Below are positions 8,548 through 16,299 of a stretch of DNA of 39,110 bases, piece by piece (position 1 is the first letter of the stretch; each line of letters opens with the position of its first letter). This stretch comes from a virus. The stretch lies in IMG/VR virus record IMGVR_UViG_3300020430_000001, positions 1 through 39,110 of that record; one strand, 5' to 3'. Under the pieces are notes generated by a model, which had not been told where the DNA came from, did no database searches, and worked only from the letters and a program-made list of their open reading frames with translations. The position numbers were made by a program, and so were the translations under genes.

Positions 8548-8618
8548 AAATAGCCCCTTTAATGACAAAATTAATCTTGCCATCAAATTAACACGACCAG
8601 GTAAAAATCACCTAAATT

Positions 8619-10016
8619 CTATGCAATCCCAGCTAAGTTACGGCGCAATTCACCGCGCCACATTTTAAAGCTACCGCTTTGAGCCGTAGCCGCGTCACTA
8701 GCCATGCTAAGGCAAAGAGCATCAGCTAGGTCAGGGGAGCCAAGCCCACGCTTTCTAAGCTCATCTTTGCTTTCAGCTTTCATTTTGCCTGAGCTGGTAA
8801 AGCTATAACGTATGCTAGTAAGCTCAGATAAAAGCCGTTCATCTTTAGGTATTTTGCAACTACGGCCCTCTAACCAGGCTTTTGTCTTAAACCATAACTC
8901 AGACCGTAGATTTAAATAAGTATCACCCATAGACGGGCTTTCAGACACATTTATGCCTCTAACAGGCAAACCCAATTCCAAAGCACGGTCAACAACACCG
9001 CTACCTAGCCCTATGCTATCAACAAGAATTTCCTGAGGCCGCTGAGAAGGGGGCAAACCATTATATTCAGCCATTACCCGGCCCGTTGTTTGCATCAAAT
9101 CTAAGCCACGCCAGCTCTTAATCTCAGTTACCACTGAACCACGCCGCTTACAAAGAGCTGTAGCGTCTGTACCATACCGGGCAACATCAAGTGACCAAAC
9201 TTCAGAAACACCTTCACTTTCGTCAATGTCTCTATGCTGAGCCGCTTCTACCAAATGAATAGGAATAATTGTGTCATCGTCGCTCATAGGAAATTCACCC
9301 ATGACCCTTACCCTATAGGCGTTACTCAGCTCCCCAAAACGCTCTTTCATTTCATCTACAAATTCATCAGAAACTAACGGGCTTTCAATGCACGACCAGG
9401 TACGGGTCCACCAGGCATGCGATAAACGGTTATGACTTTCATAAAACGTACCGCTAGACCGGGTGGGGTTGCTCAAAAGCAAAGTTGTTGCATTGTGCCC
9501 GGACATACTACCAGCGGCGGCGGCGTAGACTTTCTCACTAATACCGCTGGCCTCGTCACAAATTATAAGCACGTTTTCACTATGCACACCCGCTAAACTT
9601 TCTGGCGATTCAGCTCTTGCAGTTCTACAACTTATAAACGCCTCAGCCGGGGCCGCTATCAGCTCAACACGGTCACCCTTAACATTCAAAAGCTGTTGTA
9701 ACTCTTTTGGTAGCTCGTTTATCCAACGCTTTAATTCAGCATACATGGCGTCAAAAAGCTGGCTTGAGGTAGGGGCCGTAACAACAATTTTGCACGGATA
9801 CTTTAACAACAAAAACCAAAGCATAGCCCAGCTTGCAGTAGTTGATTTTCCTACCCCGTGCCCAGCTTTTACACTCATTTTTCTAGTGTTCTGAGCAACG
9901 GCATTTAAAAACTCTACTTGATAATCAAAAGGTTCAGCTCCAAGCATTTCCTGGACAAACTTGACCGGGTTGTTTGCATAAGCCTCAACAAATTCTTCCA
10001 TAAAATTGTTAGTCAT
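8619..10016 (-). CDS. terL: Terminase large subunit (465 aa from the preferred start)
   Basis: This is the packaging motor and nuclease. Walker A is GHGVGKST (residues 52-59), Walker B is VLIICDEAS (DE at 154-155). The C-terminal RNase H-like nuclease has WSLDVARYGTDA, ILVDSIGLGSG and GSPDLADAL with the three expected acidic residues. Length is normal for the family. The ATG at 10016 overlaps the small-subunit stop by 8 bp and has AAAGG plus GAGA upstream; an ATG at 10046 would add ten residues inside the terS frame and is less likely. Packaging mode cannot be told from sequence alone. Confidence 0.95.
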   Translation of the reverse strand: MTNNFMEEFVEAYANNPVKFVQEMLGAEPFDYQVEFLNAVAQNTRKMSVKAGHGVGKSTTASWAMLWFLLLKYPCKIVVTAPTSSQLFDAMYAELKRWINELPKELQQLLNVKGDRVELIAAPAEAFISCRTARAESPESLAGVHSENVLIICDEASGISEKVYAAAAGSMSGHNATTLLLSNPTRSSGTFYESHNRLSHAWWTRTWSCIESPLVSDEFVDEMKERFGELSNAYRVRVMGEFPMSDDDTIIPIHLVEAAQHRDIDESEGVSEVWSLDVARYGTDATALCKRRGSVVTEIKSWRGLDLMQTTGRVMAEYNGLPPSQRPQEILVDSIGLGSGVVDRALELGLPVRGINVSESPSMGDTYLNLRSELWFKTKAWLEGRSCKIPKDERLLSELTSIRYSFTSSGKMKAESKDELRKRGLGSPDLADALCLSMASDAATAQSGSFKMWRGELRRNLAGIA

Positions 10017-10512
10017 TCTCAATAGCCTTTGTGCTATCATTAACAACCTTCATTTTGCGTAAAGCGTCCAAATGCATATCACCAACAGACAAAGTAACCT
10101 GGGTTTGGTTTGCCGTAGATCCGTAGCGGTTTTTATTCCAGGATTGAGCTATAAATTTATGCACAGCTACTTCCTCTTTGGCTATGGCAACATCTATAGC
10201 GCTTATCTCAGCTTGCTTACTGCCTGGGTCAGCCTGGTCTCTTTCCAGCTTACGATCAGCCCGTAAACGTTTCATAATATCAAAACCCGCCTCAGCATGG
10301 GCATCAGCCGCTTGTTCACGCACTTCATCTAACGCCGTAGAATAAACATCATGCTTAGTCAGCAAAGTGTGCAAATAACCCCGTGAAACATCCAGCTCTT
10401 TAGCTAATTTTGATATTGTACCCCCAGACAAAATATATTCCTGGAAGTATTGCTTACCGCCGCGCTTTTCTAACTCAGCTAAGACTTTTCTTTTCATAGG
10501 TCTACCAGCCAT
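10009..10512 (-). CDS. terS: Terminase small subunit (167 aa)
   Basis: The protein begins MAGRPMKRKVLAELEKRGGK and has a helix-turn-helix, GTISKLAKELDVSRGYLHTLLTKH (about residues 31-54), which is the DNA-recognition element of this family. A long helical oligomerisation region (ADAHAEAGFDIMKRLRADRK; EEVAVHKFIAQSWNKNRYG) follows. It lies directly upstream of terL with an 8-bp overlap, the usual order. It would recognise the packaging start site and load TerL. The upstream 460 bases are non-coding and could hold promoter and pac/cos elements. Confidence 0.85.
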   Translation of the reverse strand: MAGRPMKRKVLAELEKRGGKQYFQEYILSGGTISKLAKELDVSRGYLHTLLTKHDVYSTALDEVREQAADAHAEAGFDIMKRLRADRKLERDQADPGSKQAEISAIDVAIAKEEVAVHKFIAQSWNKNRYGSTANQTQVTLSVGDMHLDALRKMKVVNDSTKAIEND

Positions 10513-10654
10513 ATTTATAAAACTCCTTTGTGATTAACAATTAAACTAAGGGGGGGCTCAAAACCAAATTTTGACGGGGCGTGTGTGTGATTACTAGCAC
10601 AAGTACTACCCCTAGCTAGGCCGCCCGGGGGGGCTTTTTTTGTCGTTTTTCGCA

Positions 10655-10676
10655 CATAATTAACATAATAATTATG
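10655..10676. promoter_or_regulatory. AT-rich inverted repeat, candidate operator or promoter element
   Basis: CATAATTA (10655-10662), a 6-bp spacer, then TAATTATG (10669-10676) form a perfect 8-bp inverted repeat. It lies ~145 bp upstream of the terS start. A related shorter repeat is at 10739-10754. No clear -35/-10 pair of host type was found nearby, though TTGACA occurs on the minus strand at about 10698-10703 with poor spacing to the next TATAAT-like box. Confidence 0.4.
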
Positions 10677-10738
10677 CCGCTTTTGGACCCCGCTATTTAT
10701 GTCAATAAAAACAATCACTTATCACCTACGCAATTACG

Positions 10739-10754
10739 CATAATCTACATTATG
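10739..10754. promoter_or_regulatory. Second CATAAT/ATTATG inverted repeat
   Basis: CATAAT (10739-10744), spacer CTAC, ATTATG (10749-10754). The half-sites match those of the repeat at 10655-10676, so the pair may be binding sites of one protein controlling the late operon. This is inferred; no protein is assigned. Confidence 0.35.
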
Positions 10755-10821
10755 TTAAATCATGCCTGGTTTTCTCTCGCGTGCGTGCGCGAGGCTGTAC
10801 TTTGTAAACCCTAGCAAAAGA

Positions 10822-10860
10822 CAAAAAGAAGGCGGCATTGGACCTGCAACCAACACCGCC
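10822..10860 (-). terminator. Rho-independent terminator of the leftward early operon
   Basis: Read on the minus strand, a hairpin with GGCGG/CCGCC outer stem and TTGG/CCAA inner stem (10831-10860, two mismatched pairs between them, 8-nt loop) is followed by TTCTTTTTGTC. It lies 113 bp beyond the stop of the last early minus gene (10973) and would stop early transcripts before the late promoter region. Confidence 0.6.
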
Positions 10861-10872
10861 CTCAGTACGAGT

Positions 10873-10896
10873 TTTACAAGCGGGAGGACTTGTAAA
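10873..10896. other. Hairpin with 8-bp perfect stem
   Basis: TTTACAAG (10873-10880) pairs with CTTGTAAA (10889-10896) around an 8-nt loop. It stands next to another hairpin, GAGCGGG/CCCGCTC (10908-10914 with 10926-10932). Together with the terminator at 10831 they make three stem-loops within 102 bp. The role is unknown; they could be part of the terminator, a structured RNA or a packaging site. Confidence 0.5.
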
Positions 10897-10972
10897 CTTG
10901 AGCAGTTGAGCGGGTAGACTATGACCCCGCTCGTTTATAGTTTTACAGCACATCACCCTGACCACCAAAATA

Positions 10973-11257
10973 TCACGTAACCTCACTGGCCAGCTTGTGA
11001 GCTATTACCAGGTAGTTGATTTGATCCAGCATGCTATCCTCATGATGACCATTAATATCAACTCTTGAGGCTTTGAGCTCAGCCATAAGCCTAGCTACAT
11101 CATAAGCATTGACCTGTTTGCCAGGCACCAGCTTGTCACTAAGCACGTTGGTAAACCTACTGGCTACTGCATCAAACAATGGTTTAGCATCACCGTAAGA
11201 TTGCTCCCGGTCATTTATTATATTCTCACAATCACTAAATATTTTCTTATAGTTCAT
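10973..11257 (-). CDS. DUF6378-like early protein (94 aa)
   Basis: The pattern IINDREQSYGDAKPLFDAVA (residues ~13-32), then NAYDVARLMAELKASRVD and HHEDSMLDQINYLVIAHKLA, matches the small phage family usually labelled DUF6378 (INxDRxxxYGDxxxNF...DVAxLMxxLKxAR...DxxxDxxGYxxL). These are helical and found in phage early or replication regions; their job is not known. It is the last gene of the leftward early operon and overlaps the previous gene by 11 bp. Confidence 0.75.
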   Translation of the reverse strand: MNYKKIFSDCENIINDREQSYGDAKPLFDAVASRFTNVLSDKLVPGKQVNAYDVARLMAELKASRVDINGHHEDSMLDQINYLVIAHKLASEVT

Positions 11258-11534
11258 CTTTGCTCCTAGCCTTGTAGAAAGCGTAACCCTTCACACTCAC
11301 AACTTTCACATAATCTCTATCAATCAGGCTTTGGAGTTGTGAGTACATTTCATCCTCAGTTTCATCCATAGCCCCGCTCAGTGTCTTTCTATCAATCAAT
11401 CCATATTCCCTCATAAATGTGAGTAGGTGTAACTCATGCCTTGTTAGCGGCTCTCTCCATTTACGTTTTCTCTTATCGTCTGGTATTGCTGACCTCAGCC
11501 CTAGCTTTGCCGCTCTACGCTCAACCAATGTCAT
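11247..11534 (-). CDS. Small winged-helix-like protein (95 aa)
   Basis: The preferred ATG at 11534 has a perfect AGGAG site 7 bp upstream and lies 19 bp beyond the stop of the upstream gene; a start at 11600 would overlap that gene by 47 bp. The product begins MTLVERRAAKLGLRSAIPDD. It contains a winged-helix pattern: LTRHELHLLTFMREYGLIDR, then KTLSGAMDETEDEMYSQLQS and a wing strand YVKVVSVKGYAFYK. A regulatory or replication accessory role is inferred. Confidence 0.6.
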   Translation of the reverse strand: MTLVERRAAKLGLRSAIPDDKRKRKWREPLTRHELHLLTFMREYGLIDRKTLSGAMDETEDEMYSQLQSLIDRDYVKVVSVKGYAFYKARSKDEL

Positions 11535-11553
11535 TAGTTCTCCTAACTTCTTT

Positions 11554-11781
11554 TCATCCACCGTTCTCAAGTTCCCACTTACGGTTGATGATTGCCTCAC
11601 GTTGCCAGTCGTTCCAAAAGGGTAGTTGATGATTGTTAAGCCACTTACGTCTATTGGCTAGCCCCTCAAGTTCATCAACAGTCTGAATATCCTTCAAAGC
11701 CCGTATAAAATCTTTTTCTTTTAATTCACTATAATCTGGTGCTTTCCAGCTCAGTCTTTTGAGGTCAGCTTCATGTATCAT
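11554..11781 (-). CDS. Hypothetical early protein (75 aa)
   Basis: A 75-aa product, MIHEADLKRLSWKAPDYSEL start, rich in Trp and charged residues (RRKWLNNHQLPFWNDWQREA). It has no recognised family. The ATG at 11781 overlaps the stop of the preceding small frame (ATGA). It lies in the leftward early operon downstream of the primase-helicase. Confidence 0.55.
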   Translation of the reverse strand: MIHEADLKRLSWKAPDYSELKEKDFIRALKDIQTVDELEGLANRRKWLNNHQLPFWNDWQREAIINRKWELENGG

Positions 11782-11969
11782 TTGAAGCCCCGTTTGCTAA
11801 GCGTAACGGCACAAGTCGTAACAGTAACATCCCTTAAGGGATATGTTACTGATGTTACGCCTACACTTGTTTCGTAACAGTTACCGTAACAGTTCGTAAC
11901 ACTGCGTAACAGTTGTGCTGTTTTATTGTTTATTTTGAGTAGCTTATTAAAACGGCGTTTTTGTGACAT
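11778..11969 (-). CDS. Possible small protein overlapping the GTAAC repeat cluster (63 aa)
   Basis: A frame from ATG 11969 reads MSQKRRFNKLLKINNKTAQL, then a Val-Thr-rich stretch (GVTSVTYPLRDVTVTTCAV) that comes from in-frame GTAAC/GTTAC repeats, and ends at 11778 with an ATGA overlap to the next gene. Val-Thr-Pro-Leu-Arg-type peptides at the same place, after primase-helicase genes, are found in other phages, which argues for translation. The alternative is that the repeats are an origin and the frame is fortuitous. Both may be true. Confidence 0.35.
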   Translation of the reverse strand: MSQKRRFNKLLKINNKTAQLLRSVTNCYGNCYETSVGVTSVTYPLRDVTVTTCAVTLSKRGFK

Positions 11970-11977
11970 ACTGTTAC
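11803..11977. repeat. GTAAC iteron cluster with long inverted repeat: candidate replication origin
   Basis: At least twelve GTAAC or GTTAC pentamers lie within 175 bp (starting at 11803, 11818, 11824, 11845, 11854, 11874, 11880, 11886, 11896, 11906 and 11973). Four copies of CGTAACA (11873, 11885, 11895, 11905) are 10-12 bp apart, about one helical turn. A near-perfect palindrome spans 11817-11859: CGTAAC and AGTAACAT arms around CCCTTAAGGG, with matching ATGTTACT and GTTACG on the other side. The cluster is at the 3' end of the primase-helicase gene. Origin function is inferred from iterons plus palindrome plus location. Confidence 0.55.
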
Positions 11978-13902
11978 ACCCCGCCAATTTTGTGCTTATT
12001 TCTGGTCAGCCACAAAAAGCCCTCATTTATGGACATTTCACCCTTCTTTAAGAGCCCATCCCGTGCCCGTTTATAGGACTGTCTTTGATTGCCTGTTGTT
12101 ACCTTGCCGTAATAGTGTTCCTTTAAATCATCCTCAGCAATACACCATCTTGTACCGCTTTGTGGCCATCCAGCTCCACCAGGGTTTTCTTTACCTATTT
12201 GCTCACCCCAGAGCTGGGTAAAGCATTCAACAAGCACCTTTTCATTTGGGCTAAGTTTTACCTTAGCTTCTGCTTTGCGTTCATCTGATACGGGCAAAAT
12301 AAAGCAACTAGTAACCGGGTCACCGTCTTCATCTTTGCCCAGCTCTACAGTTTGGAGTTCAAAAGCAAATTCTTTATTGGTGGCAATGTCACGTTGTTTA
12401 GTTGCCCTGGCAAATCTAATGCCAGTTGTTTCATCAACATCTAATTCTATCTCAGTGCTTGTAGCGGCCCTCAGGGAGCTATGACCACGGGCACCAGCCT
12501 CATTACCAGCTTTCCCGCTATGGTGCACTGTAAGCACGCTACATTGGCCGTGAATAGCTAATGAATCGCTACATGAAATATAAGAAGTCATAGCCTCAGG
12601 CGCATTCTCATTGCCCCCGGCCATGGCCCGGCTAAGCGTATCTATGATAATTAATTCAATTTTACCGTGCTTTTCTTTGACAATATCAATGAGGTCAAAA
12701 AGCTTTGGCAAATCAGCATTAGGGTCCAGCATATTTATAGGGCTAGGTCTAATGGCTAATGGTACGTTTTTATCACCGTAATGATCCTGGACTGCTCGCA
12801 TGCGTGCTAAAAAGCCCTGGCCACCTTCACCCGCCAAATATAAAACTGTTCCTTGTCTTACTTTATTGCCATGCCAGTCGCGTCCAGCGGCTATGTGATA
12901 AGCTAGGTCTAAGGTAAAGAATGATTTACCTACATTAGACTGCCCATAAATTACGGTCATTTGCTGAGCGCCTAGCCAGCTCTTAATAAGATAATTAGAT
13001 GTAAGCACGGGCTCCGCATCATCAATCCACACCAGCTCATCTAAAATGCTTTCTGGAGTTATAAGCTTGGCAAGCTGGTCAGCTACGGCTTTGAGCCCCA
13101 ATGATACATGTATGTCATTAAAGTCTGTATTTTTGGCTTTGGGCACTGCATACGGCTTTCCAGTCTTTCTAGCGGCTTCCTGGCCCCCGCCATCTGCATC
13201 ATTATCAGCGGCTACAAATACATCTAATTGTGGCCATGTTTCAGCTATGGCTTCACATACTGGCACTAGGTTTGATTTATCTAAACCAAAAAGCACTGGG
13301 GTAGGGTCACCATTAGCTTGTAGCGCCATTTTTATAGAAACGCTTGTAGCCCAGCCTTCAGCTAACCACACTTTGCCAGGTGTATCTGTGTCCAGGGTTC
13401 CAACAACCCCAAACACTCCTGAGTTTTTAGAAAGCCCTTTGTTAAAACGCTTGCTACTATCCGGATAAATAGTTTGAATTCCAACTTGCTCTTTTTTGGT
13501 ATTAAAGAGCGGCACCACTACATTGTTACCGTCAAGCTCCGCGCCTATGAGGTCCACTTTCTTTTTTATATGGTAAGGTATCAGATCATCAAACTTGTGC
13601 GCTGTAGGCCCACTTATGGGCACTACATTGTCATAATTTTGGTTAAGTAAAGGCCAGCAACCATCATGCTCCAAGATTTGCACAATATCAGAAAAGCTTT
13701 GGCATTGCCGACATTGGAACTTAACCAGGCCGTCACTAGATTGATTGATCCAAAACCTTGTACTGGGCCAGTCATTATGCCCACAGCTAGGACAAGCCCC
13801 ATGATATTCGAGCTGGTTGCCTGACCCTTGCGGCTTTAAATCATATCTTTGTATGATTTTATCAGCCCATTCTGACCAGTACGCTTTTGGGTAGTCGTCC
13901 AT
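11974..13902 (-). CDS. Primase-helicase: zinc ribbon, Toprim and RecA-fold ATPase (642 aa)
   Basis: The N-terminus has a zinc ribbon (C37, C40, C64, C67; CPSCGHND and CRQC). A Toprim-like domain follows (VWLAEGWATS with E182; VFVAADNDADG with D233 and D235), as in phage primases. The C-terminal half is a RepA/AAA_25-type RecA-fold ATPase: GQSNVGKS (320-327), Walker B IELIIIDTLS (D421) and TVHHSGKA (HH at 460-461). The protein would unwind DNA and make primers at the fork. No phage DNA polymerase gene is present, so the host polymerase must extend them. The gene is followed by the candidate origin. Confidence 0.88.
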   Translation of the reverse strand: MDDYPKAYWSEWADKIIQRYDLKPQGSGNQLEYHGACPSCGHNDWPSTRFWINQSSDGLVKFQCRQCQSFSDIVQILEHDGCWPLLNQNYDNVVPISGPTAHKFDDLIPYHIKKKVDLIGAELDGNNVVVPLFNTKKEQVGIQTIYPDSSKRFNKGLSKNSGVFGVVGTLDTDTPGKVWLAEGWATSVSIKMALQANGDPTPVLFGLDKSNLVPVCEAIAETWPQLDVFVAADNDADGGGQEAARKTGKPYAVPKAKNTDFNDIHVSLGLKAVADQLAKLITPESILDELVWIDDAEPVLTSNYLIKSWLGAQQMTVIYGQSNVGKSFFTLDLAYHIAAGRDWHGNKVRQGTVLYLAGEGGQGFLARMRAVQDHYGDKNVPLAIRPSPINMLDPNADLPKLFDLIDIVKEKHGKIELIIIDTLSRAMAGGNENAPEAMTSYISCSDSLAIHGQCSVLTVHHSGKAGNEAGARGHSSLRAATSTEIELDVDETTGIRFARATKQRDIATNKEFAFELQTVELGKDEDGDPVTSCFILPVSDERKAEAKVKLSPNEKVLVECFTQLWGEQIGKENPGGAGWPQSGTRWCIAEDDLKEHYYGKVTTGNQRQSYKRARDGLLKKGEMSINEGFLWLTRNKHKIGGV

Positions 13903-13911
13903 TTAAGCGCC

Positions 13912-14724
13912 TCAAAATGGAATTTCATCAGGTAAGTCACCTAAAGCCGGGTGTGTTTCAATGTTATCTTTCTTTGCTACCTCAGCTTTACCAAAAGGGT
14001 TTGTTGGCGCTTTTTGCACTGGAGCATCTGGCATTAAAGATGGTTGCGTTGGTGCGCTTGCTGTAGGCTTTAACAGGTCATCAAACCCGGTTTTAGGAGC
14101 TTCACCAACAATGTCCTTAAATGGGTGCTCTTTAGGCTTTGCTGGTTCATACTCTTTACGTTCAGCCAGCTCACTTACTAAAATCTCCTCTAATCTAAGG
14201 CCCACACCAGCCATTTCCGCTGACCACGGGTCTATTTTAATATTTGCATGGCCTTTAGAGTGCTTTGTGAGCTGAAAATCGTCAGGGTATTCTTTGCCCG
14301 TGGCATCATATTGAGTTGGCTTAGTTTTAGGGTCACCAAAGCAATTATTATTTGTTTGGACAATCCAGCGGTCACCATATTCCTCAAGCTTTTTAAATAT
14401 ATGCTTTAACTCAGTAACAGGCGTTTCAGCCTTATAGCCCGTTTCTGGGTTTAATAAATTTCTTGTCCAAGTCTTACCTTTAGTTTTTGGATGGTTGGCA
14501 AATGCCTCAAACATAGCTCTAGCTAAGTCTTGGGCCTGTTCGTCAGTTACTAAAAAAGCACATTGGTAAGAGCCACGTTTATCAGTTTTTTCCACCCTTA
14601 CATCAAAGCCAGTTTTGCTTGGGTCAAATGGGTTAGGGGCCGTTTTGTCATACCAATACGGTACGTCTATTTTTGGCCAAATAATTTCAACGTTTGATAG
14701 CCTATATGTCATATTATTGCTCAC
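13912..14724 (-). CDS. Single-stranded DNA-binding protein-like (270 aa)
   Basis: The product (MSNNMTYRLSNVEIIWPKID start) has a beta-rich N-terminal domain with GSYQCAFLVTDEQAQDLARA and a middle ...QYDATGKEYPDDFQL... region that resembles the DUF2815 or gp2.5-type SSB fold. A flexible Pro/Lys linker follows, and the tail ends ALGDLPDEIPF. The acidic tip ending in IPF is like that of bacterial SSB (DDDIPF), which recruits partner proteins. It lies between the exonuclease and primase-helicase genes and overlaps the former by 11 bp, as expected for a recombination and replication module. Confidence 0.72.
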   Translation of the reverse strand: MSNNMTYRLSNVEIIWPKIDVPYWYDKTAPNPFDPSKTGFDVRVEKTDKRGSYQCAFLVTDEQAQDLARAMFEAFANHPKTKGKTWTRNLLNPETGYKAETPVTELKHIFKKLEEYGDRWIVQTNNNCFGDPKTKPTQYDATGKEYPDDFQLTKHSKGHANIKIDPWSAEMAGVGLRLEEILVSELAERKEYEPAKPKEHPFKDIVGEAPKTGFDDLLKPTASAPTQPSLMPDAPVQKAPTNPFGKAEVAKKDNIETHPALGDLPDEIPF

Positions 14725-15559
14725 TTTCTATTCTGAAGTATTCAGGAAGGGGGTGCACTGTATAATCACCCCAGTTAGTAGGGTATTCACCCCGTTGTTT
14801 TGCATGAAAAAGGTCTACTAAAGTTTTGTAAACTTGACGTTTTCCATACTGCAAAGCTTCATCATCAAGCATGTGATAATGAGCTAAATAAGGGTAGGAT
14901 TTTTGCACTGCCATAAATGCAAAATGGTCTATTTCTATTCCAGCAATTTCTGCCACCATAAGATAGAAACTTGCCTGGGCGTAATAAAGACGCTTCCATA
15001 TCTCCCGGTTAAACCCCGCCGGGCTACAATCCTGGGTAGTTTTAAGATCACCCATTGTTTTTAGTTTTTTAGAAAATATGTCAGGCCGTGCTTTCAACAT
15101 CATGCCCGACTCGTGTTCTACAAATATGCTTGCCTCGCAAATGCGGTCCTCAGCATGTAGTAGTTTGGCGCATGCTGGGTCTCTTCTTACGCCGCCAACA
15201 ATTATAGTTTTGTCATTGTCATCTGTTACCTGGACCCCGTGCGCCATGCCCTGGACCAGGTCATAGTCTTTTTGTGTAAGCAGTATTTTCCCAGCCGCTT
15301 CACATTTGTCATATTCTTCTTTCCAGGCTTTTGTGCGCCTAGTTTCTTCTTTGCTTAAAACAACATTCTTTTTCTCAGGCTCGAGCACCTCAGAATGTGT
15401 GGACGTTCCTATTTCAGCTACGTTTTTATTTATATCTGACTTACCAAACCGTGCCTGGAATAAGTTAGTCAGTATTGCTGACTTAATAAAGCTTGCAGAA
15501 ATAGCATCTGTAGAATGATATTCCTGGTTAGTCATTTCATAGTAAATGCCTGGTTTCAT
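14714..15559 (-). CDS. PD-(D/E)XK exonuclease, RecE/exonuclease VIII-like (281 aa)
   Basis: The N-terminus YYEMTNQEYHSTDAISASFI (residues ~5-24) is typical of the phage-encoded putative exodeoxyribonuclease 8 family (PDDEXK_1). Catalytic elements are KARPDIFSK (D at ~160) and MGDLKTTQD (D-x-K). The HSEVLEPEKK helix supplies the upstream acidic residue. It probably degrades one strand at double-strand ends to give recombination substrates, working with the adjacent SSB-like protein. It overlaps the methyltransferase gene by 4 bp. No separate annealing protein of the Beta or RecT type was seen. Confidence 0.85.
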   Translation of the reverse strand: MKPGIYYEMTNQEYHSTDAISASFIKSAILTNLFQARFGKSDINKNVAEIGTSTHSEVLEPEKKNVVLSKEETRRTKAWKEEYDKCEAAGKILLTQKDYDLVQGMAHGVQVTDDNDKTIIVGGVRRDPACAKLLHAEDRICEASIFVEHESGMMLKARPDIFSKKLKTMGDLKTTQDCSPAGFNREIWKRLYYAQASFYLMVAEIAGIEIDHFAFMAVQKSYPYLAHYHMLDDEALQYGKRQVYKTLVDLFHAKQRGEYPTNWGDYTVHPLPEYFRIESEQ

Positions 15560-16299
15560 GTGCTCTCCCTAGTGTCTTGTAGTTGTATAGTAATTTGTTC
15601 AGGTTGCGCTGGTTTAGGCACAAACAAATCTGGCTCCCTGGTAGCCTGAAAAACACGCTCACAAGCTACGTCAAAAAATTCTTTGTCTATCTCTATCCCA
15701 GTGCCGTTTAGTCCAAGTCTTTCACAAGCAACTAGGGTAGTGCCTGAGCCCACGTAGGGATCGAGCACTGTTTTAGGGCTACGTGCTTTTTCAATAGCCC
15801 ACTGCATCACCTCAACTGGTTTTTGAGTAGGGTGCACCCGGGCTTCACGCTTACCTAATAGGCCGTTATATTCATATGTGAGAAGCTTAACGCTTTTCTT
15901 ATCTATGTTTGTCCAGGCAAGCTCACAATCACTGAAAGTCGGCATTGTATTTTTTTTATCCCAAACTAACCAATGCCCAGAAACAGGTAGCAGATCCGTA
16001 AAATAATTACCGCCAAAGATAATTGAATAAACAGCGCTGTTAAGCATGAGCTCAAAAGCTTTAGGGGTAGGGCGGTCATTATCCCAGCCGCCTTTATATT
16101 TACGCCTGGCAATGGGCTTACCACCCGACTTTTTACCTCCAAAGCCTGTTGGCTCCTTAAAACCTTTGTCTGTCATATTGAGGCCATAGGGTGGGTCAGT
16201 TACTAGTGCATCAAAAAGCTCCAGGTCAGACACAATGTCTAAACAGTTACCTAATATAATGCGCTGACCGCCTATATATTGCTCGTCAATAATGCTCAC
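15556..16299 (-). CDS. DNA N4-cytosine/N6-adenine methyltransferase, DPPY type (247 aa)
   Basis: Motif IV is TDPPYGLNM (~residues 33-41). Motif I follows later, LDPYVGSGTTLVACERLGLN, with GIEID. This order (IV before I) is that of the beta class, which includes CcrM-like enzymes of alphaproteobacteria. The specificity cannot be read from sequence. The C-terminus ends IQLQDTREST, and the last codons form one copy of the recurrent TACAAG-type motif just upstream of the exonuclease start. The enzyme likely protects phage DNA or modulates origin or host interactions; no restriction partner is present. Confidence 0.88.
   Translation of the reverse strand: MSIIDEQYIGGQRIILGNCLDIVSDLELFDALVTDPPYGLNMTDKGFKEPTGFGGKKSGGKPIARRKYKGGWDNDRPTPKAFELMLNSAVYSIIFGGNYFTDLLPVSGHWLVWDKKNTMPTFSDCELAWTNIDKKSVKLLTYEYNGLLGKREARVHPTQKPVEVMQWAIEKARSPKTVLDPYVGSGTTLVACERLGLNGTGIEIDKEFFDVACERVFQATREPDLFVPKPAQPEQITIQLQDTREST
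15569..15590 (-). promoter_or_regulatory. Recurrent motif copy before the exonuclease gene
   Basis: On the minus strand, CTATACAACTACAAGACACT (20 of 22 bases shown), ends about 10 bp upstream of the exonuclease start at 15559 and encodes IQLQDTR at the end of the methyltransferase. Confidence 0.5.

Larger units (their letters stand above)
10513..10972. other. Structured non-coding region upstream of the terminase genes
   Basis: No convincing gene is seen in these 460 bases. They hold an AT-rich block with two CATAAT/ATTATG inverted repeats, two identical GGGGGGGCT tracts (10550-10558 and 10627-10635, 77 bp apart), a CTCGCG hairpin (10776-10793) and three hairpins at 10831-10932. The late minus-strand operon must be transcribed from here or from further upstream. 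The region is also a natural place for a packaging site. Those roles are inferred from position. Confidence 0.7.

Noticed and set aside
10831-10932. tRNA-like sequence (GGTTGCAGGTCCAATGCC on the minus strand)
   Set aside because: It resembles a T-arm but no acceptor, D or anticodon arms could be folded; it fits a terminator hairpin instead.
10515-10986. Two minus-strand open frames (10515-10718 and 10750-10986)
   Set aside because: They read through hairpins and homopolymer tracts, have odd composition (Cys, Pro, Arg-rich) and no ribosome sites or familiar motifs; the stretch looks non-coding.
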